The position numbers were made by a program, and so were the translations under genes. From contig CAJUAN010000004.1 of the NCBI GenBank assembly GCA_910584715.1, positions 62,001 to 126,000 of the forward strand: a stretch of 64,000 nucleotides of DNA, written 5' to 3'. This document shows positions 8,778-16,973 of this stretch, piece by piece. The notes under the pieces are model-generated. The model did not search any database. It was not told where the DNA came from and saw only the letters and a program-made list of their open reading frames with translations. Source of the stretch: an uncultured Oscillospiraceae bacterium (lineage in GTDB: Bacteria; Bacillota; Clostridia; Oscillospirales; Ruminococcaceae). The stretch's first letter is position 1; each line of letters begins with the position of its first letter.

Positions 8778-10472
8778 ATGCTTAGTGAATTGTATATTGA
8801 AAATCTTGCTGTAATACAAAAGGCTGAGATACCGCTGACGGAAAGTTTCAACGTCTTTACGGGAGAGACAGGCGCGGGAAAGTCCATTCTTGTGGGCGGA
8901 ATAAACGCTGTTCTCGGAAAGCGCATAAGCAGGGACATGGTGCGTTCCGGCTGCGAAAAAGCGACGGTAAGCGCAATGTTCAGGCATCTCACTCCCGGAA
9001 CGGTAAGCAAGCTTTCGGAGCTTGGCATAAGCTGCGAGGACGACGAGCTGATGATAACCCGTGAGATATCCGCAGACGGCGGCAGCAGCGCAAGGATAAA
9101 CTCCAAGGCGGCTCCTATATCCGCCGTGCGCGAACTTGGTGAAACTCTTATAGACGTTCACGGACAGCACGACAATAAAATACTTATGTATCCCGAAAAG
9201 CACATTAACATCATTGACGACTACGCAGAGCTTCACGGACAGCTTGACGATTACAGGAAGTCTTTCCGCGAGCTTCAGGATACGGCAAGGAGAATAAAAA
9301 AGCTTGCTGTTCTCGAAACCGAAAAGCAACAGCGCGTGGAGTATCTGAACCGTTTTCTTGCTGAAGTTGGGGAGCTTGAACTGGAGAACGAAAACGAGGA
9401 TACTGAAATCGAAAACGAATTTACCGTTGCAAACAACAGCAGCGTTCTGGCTGAGACAATTTCCCGCTCACACATGGCTGTATGCGGCAGCGAAGACAGC
9501 ACAGGAATGACGGAAAGCATTGATTCCGTCATAGGCGACCTTGCGGAATATTCGGATATAATGCCGGCTCTTTCGCCGCTGATAAACCGTCTGGACGCGG
9601 CAAGGATAGAGCTTTCCGATATAGGAGACGAGCTGTCAGGGCTTTTGGACGGTATTGATGTTGACGAACAGCGGCTTGAATATCTTTCCGACCGCAGAGA
9701 AAAGCTGTACAGCGTTAAAAAGCGGTACTCCTGTACCCTTGCGGAGCTGATAGCGCGGTATGATTCCTACAGCGGAGAGGCTAAGGAGATCGCGGGCTGC
9801 GCCAAGGAGATACAGGTTCTGACGGAAGCCAAAAACAGGCTTCTCGCGGAGGTGTCGGAGAAGGCGGAAAAGCTCTCCGAGGCGCGTTCAGCTGCGTCCG
9901 GCAGATTTACGGAAAAGATAGCCGAGGAGCTGAAATTCCTTGATATGCCCAATGTAAAGATACTTTTCAGGCACGAAAAAGGCAAGCTTACGGCGAACGG
10001 AATGGACGTCATGGAGCTTATGATATCCGTAAACGCGGGAGAGCCTCCGAAGCCTATTGCCAAAATAGCTTCGGGCGGCGAGCTTTCGCGTGTGATGCTG
10101 GCGATAAAAAATGTTTCCGCGGAAAAGGAAGATACTCCCACAATGATATTCGACGAGATAGACACGGGAGTAAGCGGTCGCGCCGCCCAGAAAATCGGGG
10201 TAAAGCTCCGTCAGGTATCAAAAACAAGGCAGGTAATATGCGTTACGCACCTGTCACAGATAGCGGTCATGGCGGACAACCACCTGCTCATAGAAAAAAC
10301 AAATCTTGAGGACAGCACGGTCACAAGCGTTACGCAGCTTGACCGCAGCCAGCGGGTAGGCGAGATAGCCCGTATCCTCGGCGGAGAGCATATTACCCGG
10401 ACTACTCTTGACAACGCCGCGGAGCAGCTTGACGGTCAGGAAAAAATTTACAATGAGATATTAAACAAATAA
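8778..10472 (+). CDS. recN: DNA repair protein RecN
   Basis: A 564-residue SMC-like ATPase of double-strand break repair. The Walker A motif is GETGAGKS at 29-36. A long coiled coil fills about 160-350 (many Glu/Lys/Leu heptads). The ABC signature is SGGELSRVMLAIK and Walker B is MIFDEIDTGVSGRAA, followed by ICVTHLSQIAVMAD. Length is normal for RecN. It is the last gene of the operon, and a strong hairpin terminator follows 8 bases after the stop. Confidence 0.95.
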   Translation: MLSELYIENLAVIQKAEIPLTESFNVFTGETGAGKSILVGGINAVLGKRISRDMVRSGCEKATVSAMFRHLTPGTVSKLSELGISCEDDELMITREISADGGSSARINSKAAPISAVRELGETLIDVHGQHDNKILMYPEKHINIIDDYAELHGQLDDYRKSFRELQDTARRIKKLAVLETEKQQRVEYLNRFLAEVGELELENENEDTEIENEFTVANNSSVLAETISRSHMAVCGSEDSTGMTESIDSVIGDLAEYSDIMPALSPLINRLDAARIELSDIGDELSGLLDGIDVDEQRLEYLSDRREKLYSVKKRYSCTLAELIARYDSYSGEAKEIAGCAKEIQVLTEAKNRLLAEVSEKAEKLSEARSAASGRFTEKIAEELKFLDMPNVKILFRHEKGKLTANGMDVMELMISVNAGEPPKPIAKIASGGELSRVMLAIKNVSAEKEDTPTMIFDEIDTGVSGRAAQKIGVKLRQVSKTRQVICVTHLSQIAVMADNHLLIEKTNLEDSTVTSVTQLDRSQRVGEIARILGGEHITRTTLDNAAEQLDGQEKIYNEILNK

Positions 10473-10480
10473 GAAAATTG

Positions 10481-10520
10481 CAAAACGGCAGTACCTTACG
10501 GAGATACTGCCGTTTTGTTT
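10481..10520. terminator. Intrinsic terminator between convergent recN and flavin-fold gene
   Basis: A perfect 13-bp stem (10481-10493 against 10505-10517) with an 11-base loop. An A-run on the left and GTTT on the right let it serve both strands. It lies directly after recN and before the end of the minus-strand gene. Confidence 0.85.
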
Positions 10521-10535
10521 GATTGGTGATTAGGA

Positions 10536-10961
10536 TTAAAGCTCGTCTGCAGAAAATGTAACGTTTGAAAGTCCATGATAGTAATTTACCGTTTCAGCGG
10601 TAAATTTGTATACGCAGTAATCCTCGTCGTCCACTCCTCCTGGGTAGTACATTTCGTCGCCGTCGTGCCAGATAAAAGCTTTTGTGTCATGGTCTGTGCA
10701 GACCTCGATAGTACCCGTGAAAAGTGCGCCCTTGAACTCTCTTTCGTTGCAGTAGTATACGCAGGCTTTAGGGTTTTTAAGGAACTGCGCGGCACGTTTG
10801 CTGCTCATATTGGTGGAAAAGTAGTGTACCCTCATATCGCCGTGTTCTGCAACGAACATAGCCTTGACCTGCGGGAAACCTGCTTCGTTTACGGAGCCGA
10901 CATATGCTATGCTGCATTTGTCCCGCAGATCCCGTATATCAGATATGATTTTTTTGTCCAT
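10536..10961 (-). CDS. Pyridoxamine 5'-phosphate oxidase-fold (FMN-binding) protein
   Basis: A 141-residue split-barrel flavin protein of the PNPOx-like / general-stress-protein-26 group. It starts MDKKIISDIRDL, then shows YVGSVNEAGFPQVKAMFVA, the usual barrel opening of these proteins, and KNPKACVYY. Substrate unknown; members bind FMN, F420 or heme. I chose the ATG at 10961 because AAGGAG is 7 bases upstream. A longer frame would run back over marR. It overlaps the end of marR by 23 bases, so the pair is probably one MarR-controlled transcript. Confidence 0.8.
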   Translation of the reverse strand: MDKKIISDIRDLRDKCSIAYVGSVNEAGFPQVKAMFVAEHGDMRVHYFSTNMSSKRAAQFLKNPKACVYYCNEREFKGALFTGTIEVCTDHDTKAFIWHDGDEMYYPGGVDDEDYCVYKFTAETVNYYHGLSNVTFSADEL

Positions 10962-11412
10962 TTTCATTCTCCTTTTCGATAAGATTTTCAAGAATTTTCC
11001 CAAGTTTTTCTTCAAAAGCGAGTATTTCCTCATCGCTGAACCCCTTGTAAAAAATTTCATTCATTTCCGATGAGACCGCGTTATATTTGTCCTTCAGACA
11101 TTTTGCTGAATCTGTAAGAATGATTTTGACAGTTCTGCGGTCTGACGGATCGTATACGCGCCTGATGTGTCCGGAAGCTTCAAGTCTGTCCAGCATACTT
11201 GTCAGTGTGGTTTTTGCAAGCCCTGTCTGCGTCGAGATTTTGCTGACGGAGATGTTGTCATTCTCCCAAAGGATAAAAAGTATACGCCCCTGAGCGCCGT
11301 TAAATTCCCGTATGCCGTGCTCGTTCAGAAGCTTTTCAAATATCCTGCTTTGTATCTGCTTTATTTTGGTAATTAGAAAGCCGCCGTTCGTTTTATGTGC
11401 TATTATTTTCAC
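10939..11412 (-). CDS. MarR family transcriptional regulator
   Basis: A protein of about 157 residues with a MarR winged helix: ISTQTGLAKTTLTSMLDRLEAS is the recognition helix region and VYDPSDRRTVKIILTD the wing. The start codon is uncertain. The first possible start is GTG at 11412-11410, but it overlaps the last G of an AGGAGG (11412-11417), leaving no spacing. No other ATG, GTG or TTG lies close by. An unusual start such as ATA at about 8 bases from AGGAGG is possible. It probably represses itself and the flavin-fold gene through the palindrome at 11417-11443. Confidence 0.85.
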   Translation of the reverse strand: MKIIAHKTNGGFLITKIKQIQSRIFEKLLNEHGIREFNGAQGRILFILWENDNISVSKISTQTGLAKTTLTSMLDRLEASGHIRRVYDPSDRRTVKIILTDSAKCLKDKYNAVSSEMNEIFYKGFSDEEILAFEEKLGKILENLIEKENENGQKNHI

Positions 11413-11416
11413 CTCC

Positions 11417-11443
11417 TACTATATAGTATAATACTATATAGTA
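11417..11443. promoter_or_regulatory. Palindromic MarR operator
   Basis: A 27-bp inverted repeat that is perfect except for its central base, built from two ACTATATAGT half-sites. It covers the -10 box and most of the spacer of the marR promoter, the expected layout for autorepression. Binding is inferred. Confidence 0.7.
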
Positions 11444-11453
11444 CTATTGTCAA
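11425..11453 (-). promoter_or_regulatory. marR promoter
   Basis: On the minus strand TTGACA (11448-11453), a 17-base spacer and TATACT (11425-11430). The predicted start of transcription, around 11418, falls at or next to the AGGAGG, so the mRNA would have almost no leader. Confidence 0.75.
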
Positions 11454-11527
11454 GACTTTTAGAAAAAAATATGACAAATGTAATCTTCCAAATCTATCAA
11501 AAGTAACTTCCTTTAATATGAAAGATG

Positions 11528-11536
11528 TGATATACT
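11528..11536 (+). promoter_or_regulatory. Extended -10 promoter of the ABC exporter operon
   Basis: TGA followed by TATACT (11531-11536) forms an extended -10; the -35 region (TTCCTT, 11508-11513) is weak. In the leader an imperfect hairpin (11603-11612 against 11623-11632, one G-U pair) stands before the ribosome binding site. The rest of 11444-11652 shows no gene. Confidence 0.45.
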
Positions 11537-11652
11537 AAGATCACAGCGGGAGGAACGTCTTCCGCGGCAGTTTGCGGATTTAAAGCGGACTGCTTGAGTA
11601 TCCGGCAGGGGAGTGCGGTATATCCTCTGCCGCTGTTTAAGGATGTGCAGCT

Positions 11653-12600
11653 ATGAAAGAATTTCTTTCCGTAAAAAATCTTATAAAAAATTACGGTGAC
11701 TTCTGCGCTGTGGACGACCTGAGCTTTTCGGTGTACGAGGGCGAAATTTTCGGTCTCTTGGGACCGAACGGCGCGGGAAAGTCCACGACTATGAACGTAA
11801 TTACTTCGCTGAGTAGTTTCAGCAAGGGAAGCGTTTCGGTAAACGGAATGGATATTTTAAAGGAAAAAGATAAGGTAAAGCAGATAATCGGAATGGTACC
11901 TCAGGAGATAGCGGTTTATCCTTTTTTGTCGGCTGAGGAAAACGTCAGGTTTTTTGCGTCCCTTTACGGTCTGCACGGAAGCGAATTAAAAAAAGCCGCT
12001 GAAAGGGCGCTCGAATTTGTGGGACTTTCTGACCGCGCCAAAATGAAGCCTAAAAAAATGTCCGGGGGCATGAAGCGCCGCCTCAACATTGCCTGCGGCA
12101 TTGCTCACAATCCAAAGCTTATAATAATGGACGAACCTACCGTAGGCGTTGACGCTCAGTCCAGAGAGCATATACTTAATTCGATAAAAACTCTTCGGGA
12201 AAACGGTGCGACGGTAATCTACACCTCTCACTACATGAACGAGGTCGAGGAGATATGTGACAGGATAGCCATAATCGACCACGGTCGTTTTGTCGCCTGC
12301 GGAACGGAGCGCGAACTGATATCTTTGGTGAGCGACGTTAAAACGCTGAAGCTTTTTACGGAATTTCCTGCGGATTTTGATAAGAACGGATTTGTTTCCG
12401 AGCTGACTAAGCTTCCTGATGTAAAGAGCGGAAAAACCGACGGAAATGAGCTTCGTCTCGAGGTTTCCGGAACCTGCCGCGACTTTTCGCTTATTCTGGA
12501 GTATCTCAGAAAGCGGGGACTTCCCATATCCGGTCTCACAACTGAATCTATAAATCTTGAGGACGTTTTCATCGCTCTTACAGGCAGTGAACTGAGATAG
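11653..12600 (+). CDS. ABC transporter ATP-binding protein (ABC-2 exporter, DrrA/CcmA type)
   Basis: A 315-residue ATPase. Walker A is GPNGAGKST (37-45), the Q loop VPQEIAVYPFLSAEENV, the signature MSGGMKRRLN, Walker B LIIMDEPTVGVD, and the H loop YTSHYMNE. The C-terminal extension of about 90 residues is typical of DrrA-like exporters. It pairs with the two ABC-2 permeases that follow. The substrate is unknown; drugs, antimicrobial peptides or lipids are all possible. AAGGA lies 9 bases before the ATG. Confidence 0.93.
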   Translation: MKEFLSVKNLIKNYGDFCAVDDLSFSVYEGEIFGLLGPNGAGKSTTMNVITSLSSFSKGSVSVNGMDILKEKDKVKQIIGMVPQEIAVYPFLSAEENVRFFASLYGLHGSELKKAAERALEFVGLSDRAKMKPKKMSGGMKRRLNIACGIAHNPKLIIMDEPTVGVDAQSREHILNSIKTLRENGATVIYTSHYMNEVEEICDRIAIIDHGRFVACGTERELISLVSDVKTLKLFTEFPADFDKNGFVSELTKLPDVKSGKTDGNELRLEVSGTCRDFSLILEYLRKRGLPISGLTTESINLEDVFIALTGSELR

Positions 12601-12608
12601 GAGGGCAT

Positions 12609-13709
12609 ATGTTCAGTATTATTTTAAACAGCGTCCGTTCCTATTTCAGAAGCGGTCCGAACATATTTATGACTGTATTTTTCCCTGTGGTTTGTGTATT
12701 TCTGCTTGGAACTTTCCTCGAAAGAATCGAGGTATCCGATCAGGCAGTGGGAGAACTTAGCATAGTTTACAGCTCCGAAAACGGAGATATGTTTTCCGCT
12801 TCCGCTTTTGAAGGCTTCATAGAGGGTCTGGAAAGCGAAAACGCTCTTTCCGCGGAAAAGGTTACGGCAGATGAGGCTGAAAGCTTTGACAGCTCCGTTT
12901 ATTCTGCCGCGGTCGTTCTTGACGGCTCCGACATAACGGTTTTTAACGGGACAGACAGAATAAAGAACCGCGCTGTCAAGGCAATGTTTGACAGTTACAG
13001 CAATACCGCTTCGGCGTATATGTCGGCGGCAAGCATTGATCCCATGGCTATTGCGGCGGCAAAGCCCTCCGGAGAAAAGCTTGTTCAAAGCAAGGATCTT
13101 GGCACTAACCGTTCCATGATGGACTATTACGCTGTCACAATGACGGTAATGATAATGTTTATGGGCTCCTGTATAAGCGGCGCGTCCTCCTACACGGAGG
13201 AATACGATTACTGCACTATAGACCGTCTCAGCGTTTCAAGCGTCAGAAGGCTGGAGATATATTTCGGAAAAATCATCGGACATTCCCCGATGATATTGAT
13301 ACAGATCGCTTCGGTTATGCTTTCCAGCACGCTGCTGTTCGGTGCAGAATATTGCAGAACCGCAGGAGGAAATATCCTGCTCATAGCAATGTTTATCAGC
13401 GTATCCTTTGCCGCTTTGGCAGTGGGGGTGCTTATTAACCTGACAGTGCCGAAAATTCCGGCGCCTGCGGTTTTATCTCCCGCGCTGTGGACAATGATGT
13501 TCCTGTCCGGCACTTTTCAGAAAAATATTCACGTTGACGGACTGAGCGAAAGACTTCCGCCCTATGCGGTACAAAGCGCGGCGTTTGACCTTACGGTATT
13601 TTCGAGACCCGAAAAGGCGGTAACGGTAATAATAGTATCGCTGGCGGTATTTGCCGCAGCGGTTGCCGCAGGGGCGGTAAAAGTAAGCTTTAGGAGTAAA
13701 AACATATGA
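12609..13709 (+). CDS. ABC-2 type permease
   Basis: A 366-residue membrane protein. It has an N-terminal transmembrane helix (FMTVFFPVVCVFLLGTF), a soluble domain of about 130 residues (about 35-165), then five or so C-terminal helices starting AVTMTVMIMFMGSCISG. That is the usual ABC-2/YhgE-like layout. It starts 8 bases after the ATPase gene and ends in a 4-base ATGA overlap with a second permease, so the exporter is probably a heterodimer. Confidence 0.85.
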   Translation: MFSIILNSVRSYFRSGPNIFMTVFFPVVCVFLLGTFLERIEVSDQAVGELSIVYSSENGDMFSASAFEGFIEGLESENALSAEKVTADEAESFDSSVYSAAVVLDGSDITVFNGTDRIKNRAVKAMFDSYSNTASAYMSAASIDPMAIAAAKPSGEKLVQSKDLGTNRSMMDYYAVTMTVMIMFMGSCISGASSYTEEYDYCTIDRLSVSSVRRLEIYFGKIIGHSPMILIQIASVMLSSTLLFGAEYCRTAGGNILLIAMFISVSFAALAVGVLINLTVPKIPAPAVLSPALWTMMFLSGTFQKNIHVDGLSERLPPYAVQSAAFDLTVFSRPEKAVTVIIVSLAVFAAAVAAGAVKVSFRSKNI

Positions 13710-14866
13710 GAAATATATGGCTGATCTTTAAACAGACCGCAAGGCGGAGCGTTCTTATGGCAATAGTTGCAGCAGCGTCCGCAGTGCTTTCGATTCTGTT
13801 TTTCACGCTTCTTGCGGCTTCCGGAAAGGAGGCAGAGGAAAACGGCGGCATAATTGATATAAACTACGGCGTAAGGCTCGGCGTTATCGACAACGATGAA
13901 AGTCCGCTTTCGGAGGATCTGAAAAAATACTTTACCGAATGTCTCGGTATGGAGATCGAAGAAGAAAAAAATTATGATTTTCAGGCTGATATGTTGATTG
14001 ACAGGAATATTTCTGCTATAATAGAGATACCGCAGGGATTTTTAGACAGCGCGGCTTCGGGAGATCTGCTGCCGCTGACTATTACAACTCTCGACGATTA
14101 TGAAAACGCTGCTTTTATCAATGTGTACGCCGAGTCATATATGCAAGGGGCGGAAATAATGTCCGCGGCGGCAAGGGGAGACGAAAAGACCTTTTTAAAA
14201 ATCCTTTCGTCCGACTTATCGGCGGGCAGCGTAACATCGGAGGCTCTTAAGGTTGAATTAGATACCGCCGAACGGCTCCAGGACGCTTTTTCAGCCGCAG
14301 AGGGTTTTATGCTGATGTTTACTGCTGCAATAATGATACCGCTTTCCTACGTTATAATGAATGACAGACGTACGGGCGTATACAGCAGGACAGTCTGCTC
14401 GGTAATAAAGCCTGTTGAATATGTTATAGGTATCGGTCTTTTCGGTGTGATATGCTGTTCGGTATCAAATCTGATCTTCACATTGTTTATTTTCTGTGCA
14501 AATCCAGATATTTCAATATCAATATGGACGGTTATTGCGGTCAACGAGCTTTTTATAATGTTCTCCGCAGGTATGGCGCTCATATTTGCTCAGATAATAA
14601 AGTCCGAGCAGACTCTTTTCGGCGTAGGAGTAGGCTATACAACTATAGGCTGCATGATCGGCGGAGTGTGGTTTCCGATTGCGGACGGACTCGGAACCAT
14701 GGGACATATTGCTAAATTTTTCCCTCAGTACTGGGTAATGGATCTAATAAGAAAATTGCCCGACGATCCCGGATATAACATACTTCCGAACATATGCATA
14801 CTTGTGCTTTTTGCGGTTCTGTCGTATCTTGTTTCCGCAGTAATTTTTACAAGGAAAAACAACTGA
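13706..14866 (+). CDS. ABC-2 type permease, second subunit
   Basis: A 386-residue protein with the same plan as its neighbour: one N-terminal helix (VLMAIVAAASAVLSILFFTLL), a large outer domain, then a C-terminal bundle including FMLMFTAAIMIPLSYVIM and YLVSAVIFTRKN. The domain segment RLGVIDNDESPLSEDL is typical of ABC-2 permeases with an extracellular domain. Translationally coupled to the upstream permease. Confidence 0.85.
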   Translation: MRNIWLIFKQTARRSVLMAIVAAASAVLSILFFTLLAASGKEAEENGGIIDINYGVRLGVIDNDESPLSEDLKKYFTECLGMEIEEEKNYDFQADMLIDRNISAIIEIPQGFLDSAASGDLLPLTITTLDDYENAAFINVYAESYMQGAEIMSAAARGDEKTFLKILSSDLSAGSVTSEALKVELDTAERLQDAFSAAEGFMLMFTAAIMIPLSYVIMNDRRTGVYSRTVCSVIKPVEYVIGIGLFGVICCSVSNLIFTLFIFCANPDISISIWTVIAVNELFIMFSAGMALIFAQIIKSEQTLFGVGVGYTTIGCMIGGVWFPIADGLGTMGHIAKFFPQYWVMDLIRKLPDDPGYNILPNICILVLFAVLSYLVSAVIFTRKNN

Positions 14867-14868
14867 AG

Positions 14869-16020
14869 ATGTATAAGAACACTCTTTATCTTGTCTTTGA
14901 ACTGACGGCTCTTACGGCTGTTACAGTGCACAGAATTATTTTGGCTTCTCAGTCAGACCCGGCGGTCACGGCGGACGATTTTAATATCGCCGCCGCGCTC
15001 GCCTTTTGCTGTTTGTTTCTGACTGATTTCCTTTTTGCGGAATTACGCCGAAAAAAATCAAGGCATATGGGAAAGTCTGTTCGTACAGCATTTCTTGCCG
15101 CCGAAATTTTCGGCTGTGTTTTATGCGGCGTGGAGGACTATTTTCCCGTATTTTCCGCTGTAATGTTTGAACTCGTTGATATGCTTGTTGCAGATGGGTA
15201 TTTTTACTGCATTTTTACAGCTGTTACGTTTATTTCCGCATTCATTTTTGAACCGTCGGCATACGGAGCAATAACGGCTGGCGTTATTGCTGTACTGGAG
15301 ATCTTTTCGGGAACGGTCATGGAAAAGCTTGAGCGGTTCATAAAAATTTCAGAGGAACAGCGGGAGACAATATCCTTGCTGAACGCTAAAATATCCGGTT
15401 TGAAGTCGTATTCAAAAACTTTGCGGGAGGCTGCCGCTCTTGAGGAACGGGGACGATTCTCAGCACGTATACACGATAAGCTGGGGCACGGAATTTCGGG
15501 CAGCATAATTCTTCTGGAGGGAGCAAAGCTTAACATAAGAACAAATCCCGAACAGGCTGAAAAATGTATAGAAACAGCCGCGGAAAATCTCCGCGGAAGC
15601 GTGGACAGCATAAGGGAGGCGCTTCGGGAGGAGCGTCCATTGCGGCATATTGCGGGTATTGCCGAAATAAACGAGGCGCTTGAAAAATTTTCTGTGACAT
15701 ATGAAATAAAAACGGATTTTGATATTGAGGGCAATGCTGAAAAGATCACCCCGCAGATATGGATATGCATTACGGAAAACCTTACGGAGGCTATGACCAA
15801 TACCGTGAAGCATTCGGAAGCGGACAGCTTTTCTTTAAAAATTTCCGTTTACAACAAAATTATCAAGGCTGAGTTTTGCGACAGCGGAAAAAACGGCGGA
15901 AGCTTTAGAAAGGGAATGGGTCTGGAAGCAATGGAGGAACGTACTGCCGACTGCGGAGGAAGCTGTGTGTTCCAAAAAAATCCCGGAGGGTTTAAAATAC
16001 TGAATATTTTCAGATTGTGA
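14869..16020 (+). CDS. Sensor histidine kinase, NarL/LiaS type
   Basis: A 383-residue membrane kinase. Several hydrophobic segments fill the first 150 residues with little outside loop, suggesting it senses within the membrane or through the transporter. A short coiled coil (about 155-195) leads to the HisKA_3 box RIHDKLGHG with phospho-acceptor H202. The ATPase domain has ENLTEAMTNTVKHSEA (N box) and a short G box GKNGGSFRKGMGL. Start ATG 14869 follows the permease stop at once. It overlaps the response regulator gene, so the pair is coupled. Confidence 0.88.
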   Translation: MYKNTLYLVFELTALTAVTVHRIILASQSDPAVTADDFNIAAALAFCCLFLTDFLFAELRRKKSRHMGKSVRTAFLAAEIFGCVLCGVEDYFPVFSAVMFELVDMLVADGYFYCIFTAVTFISAFIFEPSAYGAITAGVIAVLEIFSGTVMEKLERFIKISEEQRETISLLNAKISGLKSYSKTLREAAALEERGRFSARIHDKLGHGISGSIILLEGAKLNIRTNPEQAEKCIETAAENLRGSVDSIREALREERPLRHIAGIAEINEALEKFSVTYEIKTDFDIEGNAEKITPQIWICITENLTEAMTNTVKHSEADSFSLKISVYNKIIKAEFCDSGKNGGSFRKGMGLEAMEERTADCGGSCVFQKNPGGFKILNIFRL

Positions 16021-16028
16021 GGTTTTTT

Positions 16029-16658
16029 ATGATAAAAGTTCTGATAGCAGACGACGACGCAATAGTGCGCGAAGGACTGAAAATGATAATAGCTTCTCAG
16101 CAGGATATGTCTGTTTCAGGTGAGGCGGCAGACGGAAACGGGGCTTTGGAGCTATGCCGTGAGATTCGTCCCGACGTGGCGTTAATGGATATACGTATGC
16201 CTGTCTGCGACGGGATAACCGCCGCGGAAGCAATGCTTGAGGAAAAGCTCTGCATACCGCTGCTGCTTACGACATTCGACGAGGAGGAGTTTATACTGCG
16301 CGCTTTGAAAAGCGGCATAAGCGGGTATATTCTGAAGAACAGTCCGGCTGAAAGAATAATAAACGCGGTGAGAACGGTGAGCGTCGGCGGAACTGTTTTT
16401 CAGCAGGATATCCTTGATTATATCCGCGGCAGGATAGATGTTCCGAATGATACAATGGAAGAAAAAGAAATTTTCGGTGTGCTGTCTCCACGCGAAACGG
16501 ATATAGTACAGCTTATAGCCGAGGGACTTTCCAATCAGGAGATCGCGGACAAACTGTTTATTTCAAACGGTACGGTAAGAAATCATATCAGTACCATTCT
16601 TGAAAAAACAGGTCTTGACCACAGAACGCAGCTTGCAGTCAAGTGGCTTAAACGCTGA
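16029..16658 (+). CDS. Response regulator, NarL/FixJ (LuxR HTH) type
   Basis: A 209-residue regulator. The receiver domain begins MIKVLIADDDAIVREGL with phospho-acceptor D54 in LMDIRMP, conserved T in LLTTFD and K in YILKNS. The C-terminal LuxR helix-turn-helix is LSPRETDIVQLIAEGLSNQEI...VRNHISTIL. ATG 16029 has TGAGG upstream; an in-frame GTG at 16017 is less likely. It most probably controls this exporter operon, as in LiaRS or BceRS-like drug-responsive modules, but no direct-repeat binding site was identified. Confidence 0.9.
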   Translation: MIKVLIADDDAIVREGLKMIIASQQDMSVSGEAADGNGALELCREIRPDVALMDIRMPVCDGITAAEAMLEEKLCIPLLLTTFDEEEFILRALKSGISGYILKNSPAERIINAVRTVSVGGTVFQQDILDYIRGRIDVPNDTMEEKEIFGVLSPRETDIVQLIAEGLSNQEIADKLFISNGTVRNHISTILEKTGLDHRTQLAVKWLKR

Positions 16659-16697
16659 ATACCGACTGTAAATACATTGTGAAATAAATTGCGCCGC

Positions 16698-16726
16698 TTG
16701 ACAATTGGGGAAGTATGTGGTACTAT
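16698..16726 (+). promoter_or_regulatory. Promoter of the GH3 beta-glucosidase
   Basis: TTGACA (16698-16703), 17-base spacer, TACTAT (16721-16726). The leader to the TTG start is about 240 bases and contains no evident riboswitch. Confidence 0.7.
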
Positions 16727-16973
16727 TACAGCATAATATATCAGTATAAAACATGGCAAAAATTTGATAGAAAGAGCAAAATTGCAGTATTATTTTTTTA
16801 CTTTGTGTGATAAATTATAATCGCGTGATTGCAGCGGACGTTAAACAGAAAACCGTATCCCTTGTTTCCAAAAGGATTCTGTCAGGGTGCGTTATGTATT
16901 TTTGAAAACGTTTTCTGCTATGTGTACGGCTGTAAAGTATATTAATAAAATTTTATGCAAGGAGTGGATAGCT

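Noticed and set aside
11603..11632. Hairpin in the exporter leader as a terminator or attenuator
   Set aside because: No T-run follows and no alternative fold or leader peptide was found; kept only as a leader structure.
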